From: CALLPQ01 sp039819545
GTDB taxonomy: Bacteria; Pseudomonadota; Alphaproteobacteria; Caulobacterales; Parvularculaceae
Direction: 5' to 3'
NCBI GenBank assembly: GCA_039819545.1
Contig: JBCBRS010000039.1
Location: forward strand, 1 to 7,651
Length of the DNA: 7,651 bases
Part shown: piece after piece, positions 5,612-7,651 of the stretch
Position numbering within the stretch: the first letter of the stretch is position 1
How the letters are laid out: each line of letters begins with the position of its first letter
Made by a program: the position numbers and the translations under genes
The notes under the pieces: generated by a model
Databases searched by the model: none
What the model saw: only the letters and a program-made list of their open reading frames with translations
Told to the model about the DNA's origin: nothing

Positions 5612-6800
5612 GAATATCCACGAATATCAAGCCAAACAGGTCCTTAAATCTTTCGGTGCGCCGGTTGCCGACGGGGTTGCCGTTTTGTCGGCGGATACGG
5701 CGGAGGCGGCGGCACGGTCATTGCCGGGCCCGCTTTATGTGGTGAAGGCGCAAATCCACGCGGGTGGGCGCGGTAAGGGGTCCTTCAAAGAATCTGATGC
5801 TGGTGAAAAAGGCGGCGTCCGGATTGCCAAAACGCCCGAGGAGGCCGCGACCTTCGCGCGTCAGATGCTCGGCAATACGCTGGTCACCAAACAAACCGGG
5901 CCAGAGGGCAAGATCGTCAATCGCATTTATATCGAAAATGGGGCGGACATTGAGACCGAGCTTTATCTCTCGCTGCTCGTTGACCGGGCAACAGGCGGGC
6001 TTGCCTTTGTGGCGTCCACCGAGGGCGGCATGAATATCGAAGAGGTTGCCGAAGAAACACCCGATAAGATCCACACTATTCAAGTCGATGCGGCCACCGG
6101 TTTTATGCCCCATCACGGACGTGCCATCGCCAAGGGTCTGGGCCTGTCAGGCGCGCAAGCCAAACAATGTGCCGGTTTGTGCCAGACGCTATATAAGGCG
6201 TTTACGGACAAAGACATGGACATGCTGGAGATCAATCCGCTGATCGTTATGAAAGATGGCAATCTGCGCGTGCTTGACGCCAAGGTCTCCTTCGACGGCA
6301 ATGCGCTGTTCCGGCACAAAGATATTATCGAGTTGCGCGACGAGAGCGAGGAAGACCCCCTGGAACTCAAAGCCTCTCAATTTGACCTTTCCTATATCAA
6401 ACTTGATGGCACCATTGGTTGCATGGTCAACGGCGCGGGGCTTGCCATGTCGACCATGGATATCATCAAGCATTATGGGGCTGAGCCTGCAAACTTCCTC
6501 GATGTGGGGGGCGGCGCCACAAAAGAAAAAGTGACGGAGGCGTTCAAGATCATCACGTCGGACCCCGGTGTGCAGGGGATCCTCGTCAACATTTTTGGCG
6601 GCATCATGCGGTGCGATGTGATCGCGGAGGGCGTGATTGCTGCGGTGAATGAGGTGGGATTGTCCGTACCCCTCGTTGTACGCCTTGAAGGCACCAATGT
6701 GGAAGAGGGCAAAAAGATCATCAATGACAGCGGGCTCAATGTTATCGCCGCCGATGATCTGGAAGACGCCGCAGAAAAAATCGTCAAGGCGGTGGCGTAG
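5610..6800 (+). CDS. sucC: Succinyl-CoA synthetase (ADP-forming), beta subunit
   Basis: SucC pairs with SucD to convert succinyl-CoA, ADP and phosphate to succinate, CoA and ATP in the TCA cycle, in the cytosol. The 396-aa protein is complete. It begins with the near-invariant MNIHEYQAK. The ATP-grasp domain holds K46 and the AGGRGKG loop (51-57), followed by an insertion relative to the 388-aa E. coli enzyme that is usual in alphaproteobacteria. STEGGMNIEEVAEETPDKIH (136-155) is typical. The magnesium ligands equivalent to E. coli N199 and D213 are N209 in EINP and D223 in LDAK. The C-terminal CoA-ligase domain carries CMVNGAGLAM (271-280), FLDVGGGATKE (296-306) and NIFGGIMRCD (327-336). The start is supported by GGAG five bases upstream. 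An unknown gene follows after 6 bases; sucD is not adjacent within the window, which is less common than a tight sucCD pair. Confidence 0.98.
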   Translation: MNIHEYQAKQVLKSFGAPVADGVAVLSADTAEAAARSLPGPLYVVKAQIHAGGRGKGSFKESDAGEKGGVRIAKTPEEAATFARQMLGNTLVTKQTGPEGKIVNRIYIENGADIETELYLSLLVDRATGGLAFVASTEGGMNIEEVAEETPDKIHTIQVDAATGFMPHHGRAIAKGLGLSGAQAKQCAGLCQTLYKAFTDKDMDMLEINPLIVMKDGNLRVLDAKVSFDGNALFRHKDIIELRDESEEDPLELKASQFDLSYIKLDGTIGCMVNGAGLAMSTMDIIKHYGAEPANFLDVGGGATKEKVTEAFKIITSDPGVQGILVNIFGGIMRCDVIAEGVIAAVNEVGLSVPLVVRLEGTNVEEGKKIINDSGLNVIAADDLEDAAEKIVKAVA

Positions 6801-6806
6801 CTTCCC

Positions 6807-7313
6807 ATGCAGGATACCGACCCGCTCGACCTCGACGCCTTTACCACCATGCTTGCCGACTTTCTGTGCCACCCGGGCCACCATTATGATGGCCTCGCAG
6901 GTATGGTTGAGGCTTACGAGTATGAGAGGCTTGATGATCATGCAGAGACGGCAACGCTTATCCCCGTGGGCGAACTGCCCAACAAGGATGTGGCGGTTTG
7001 TTACTCAGACTTTGATCAGGCCCCCTATCTGATCAGTACACGGGCTGAAGGCAAGGTTCGTCAAGACCCGGATCGCACGGTTATCATCGTCAATCGCCGC
7101 GTGCCCATGCTGGGCGTGCCGGAACGCGATTTGTTTGAGTGGACCACGGACTTTTTCGGTGCCGATGCGGTGAAATCGGAAGAGGAGGGCGGTCACGCCT
7201 GGTTGTGGACGCTGGAGCCCAAGGGTGCGGTGATCAAGGATACTGTACGCCTATTTGTGGCCAAGGCTGAAAATATGATTGTCCTCGATCGCATGGCCGT
7301 TGCGGCGGCGTAA
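6807..7313 (+). CDS. Hypothetical protein downstream of sucC
   Basis: A 168-aa acidic, soluble protein with no signal peptide or membrane segment, which I do not recognise. The N-terminal half is helical (AFTTMLADFL, then HHYDGLAGMVEAYEYERLDDHAE). The middle contains LIPVGELPNKDVAVCYSDFDQAPYL and the second half has alternating hydrophobic residues (TVIIVNRRVPMLG, AWLWTLEPKGAVIKDTVRLFVAKAENMIVLDRM) suggesting beta strands. Codon use resembles sucC. The ATG lies six bases after the sucC stop without a distinct ribosome binding site, so translational coupling to sucC and co-transcription are likely. No catalytic motif is apparent. Its position suggests a connection with succinyl-CoA ligase or simply shared transcription; neither can be shown here. 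Confidence 0.8.
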   Translation: MQDTDPLDLDAFTTMLADFLCHPGHHYDGLAGMVEAYEYERLDDHAETATLIPVGELPNKDVAVCYSDFDQAPYLISTRAEGKVRQDPDRTVIIVNRRVPMLGVPERDLFEWTTDFFGADAVKSEEEGGHAWLWTLEPKGAVIKDTVRLFVAKAENMIVLDRMAVAAA

Positions 7314-7382
7314 GTTGGCTTGTTCCGTCTCTTTGGAATTCACGCGCGGGTGTATGTCAGCACGCTTGAAACACGCGGCAAG

Positions 7383-7468
7383 AGATCCCGGGTCGGCGCT
7401 TCGCTTGCCCGGGAATACGGCGTAAAACTTTAACAATTACTCCGTACCCCCGGGCGCAAGACCCGGGG
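7383..7468. repeat. Palindromic repeat, copy 1
   Basis: An 86-base imperfect inverted repeat. The inner arms, GCCCGGGAATACGG (7407-7420) and CCGTACCCCCGGGC (7442-7455), pair in 12 of 14 positions around a 21-base A/T-rich loop. The outer arms CCCGGGTC (7387-7394) and GACCCGGG (7460-7467) pair over 8 bases. Each half also contains two CCCGGG palindromes and so could fold alone (cruciform or two-hairpin RNA). The style resembles CCCGGG-rich dispersed palindromes of alphaproteobacteria. It might terminate or stabilise the sucC transcript. Confidence 0.85.
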
Positions 7469-7500
7469 CCTCATCATTAGGGAACGGAATTTGCCGAAAC

Positions 7501-7583
7501 AGATCCCGGGTCGGCGCTTCGCTTGCCCGGGAATACGGTGTAAAACTTTGACAAGTACTCCGTACCCCCGGGCGAAGACCCGG
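7501..7583. repeat. Palindromic repeat, copy 2
   Basis: Same orientation as copy 1, offset by 118 bases. The aligned 83-84 base core differs by three substitutions (C to T at 7539, T to G at 7550, T to G at 7556) and one missing C near 7575-7576. The hairpin architecture is kept, with a slightly shorter outer stem. The flanking sequences are unrelated, so the unit boundary is fairly sharp. Confidence 0.85.
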
Positions 7584-7640
7584 CAACTGTTCTCAAGATT
7601 GATAGACGGTTTTATTTTTCATCATGGCATTGAGGACGAT

Positions 7641-7646
7641 AAGGAG
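7641..7646 (+). promoter_or_regulatory. Ribosome binding site of the next gene beyond the right edge
   Basis: AAGGAG is followed by TTTTC and then the end of the window. The spacing is right for a start codon at or just after 7652. By common gene order the gene would be sucD, but none of it is visible. Confidence 0.55.
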
Positions 7647-7651
7647 TTTTC

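Larger units (their letters stand above)
7314..7651. other. Non-coding region after the sucC unit, with two palindromic repeats
   Basis: No credible gene is visible in these 338 bases. Bases 7314-7382 show no clear structure. The two palindromic repeats fill most of 7383-7583, separated by 32 bases. Bases 7584-7640 are AT-richer and probably form the leader of the next plus-strand gene. An ATG at 7624 opens a frame to the window end but has no ribosome binding site, so the next start is more likely just past the edge. Confidence 0.6.

Noticed and set aside
6189..6941. 250-codon minus-strand ORF antisense to sucC
   Set aside because: It is a shadow frame of sucC, which is certain from family motifs. 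The antisense peptide is His/Asp-rich from reverse-read codons, with no recognisable domain.
7548..7553. TTGACA in the loop of repeat copy 2 as a -35 box
   Set aside because: No -10-like sequence follows at 16-18 bases (the region is CCCCCGGGCG), and the same position in copy 1 reads TTAACA.
7383..7583. CRISPR-like array
   Set aside because: There are only two long palindromic units, with one 32-base gap and no third repeat or cas gene.

Overview
The window looks like chromosomal DNA of an alphaproteobacterium. The evidence is a long-form (396 aa) ADP-forming succinyl-CoA ligase beta subunit of the alphaproteobacterial type, moderately high GC with C/G-rich third positions, and CCCGGG-rich palindromic repeats of the kind scattered through alphaproteobacterial genomes. 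I cannot place it below class level with confidence.

Layout. Positions 1-5432 hold five genes, all on the minus strand. In transcription order they are: a TelA-like all-helical protein (5432-4197); a secreted DUF1444/YtpQ-like protein (4151-3255); a single-pass membrane protein resembling DUF6384 (3249-2335); a long coiled-coil protein with an Arg/Gly-rich tail (2292-649); and a membrane-anchored M28-type metallopeptidase that runs off the left edge (573 to <1). The gaps are 45, 5, 42 and 75 bases, so co-transcription is likely, but the second gene also has a convincing promoter of its own. A divergent control region of about 180 bases (5433-5609) separates this block from plus-strand sucC (5610-6800). 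A small unrecognised gene (6807-7313) follows sucC 6 bases later. The last 338 bases contain no gene but carry two near-identical copies of an 83-86 base imperfect palindrome. They end in a strong ribosome binding site for a gene starting just beyond the window, plausibly sucD by gene-order expectation, though this is not visible.

How the parts relate. sucC is central metabolism (TCA cycle, substrate-level ATP synthesis). The minus-strand block is an accessory envelope or stress-type module. TelA homologues are linked in other bacteria to tellurite/toxic-anion and cell-envelope stress phenotypes. The DUF6384-like and coiled-coil partners suggest an assembly at the inner face of the cytoplasmic membrane, with the YtpQ-like protein and the peptidase domain on the outer side. 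This is inference from topology and synteny; no member has a demonstrable biochemical role except the peptidase and SucC.

The most unusual points are the AT-richer YtpQ-like gene embedded in the GC-richer operon, the coiled-coil/RG-tail protein with tetrapeptide repeats, a possible tiny ORF coupled to the telA-like start by an ATGA overlap, and the tandem palindromes behind the sucC transcription unit.
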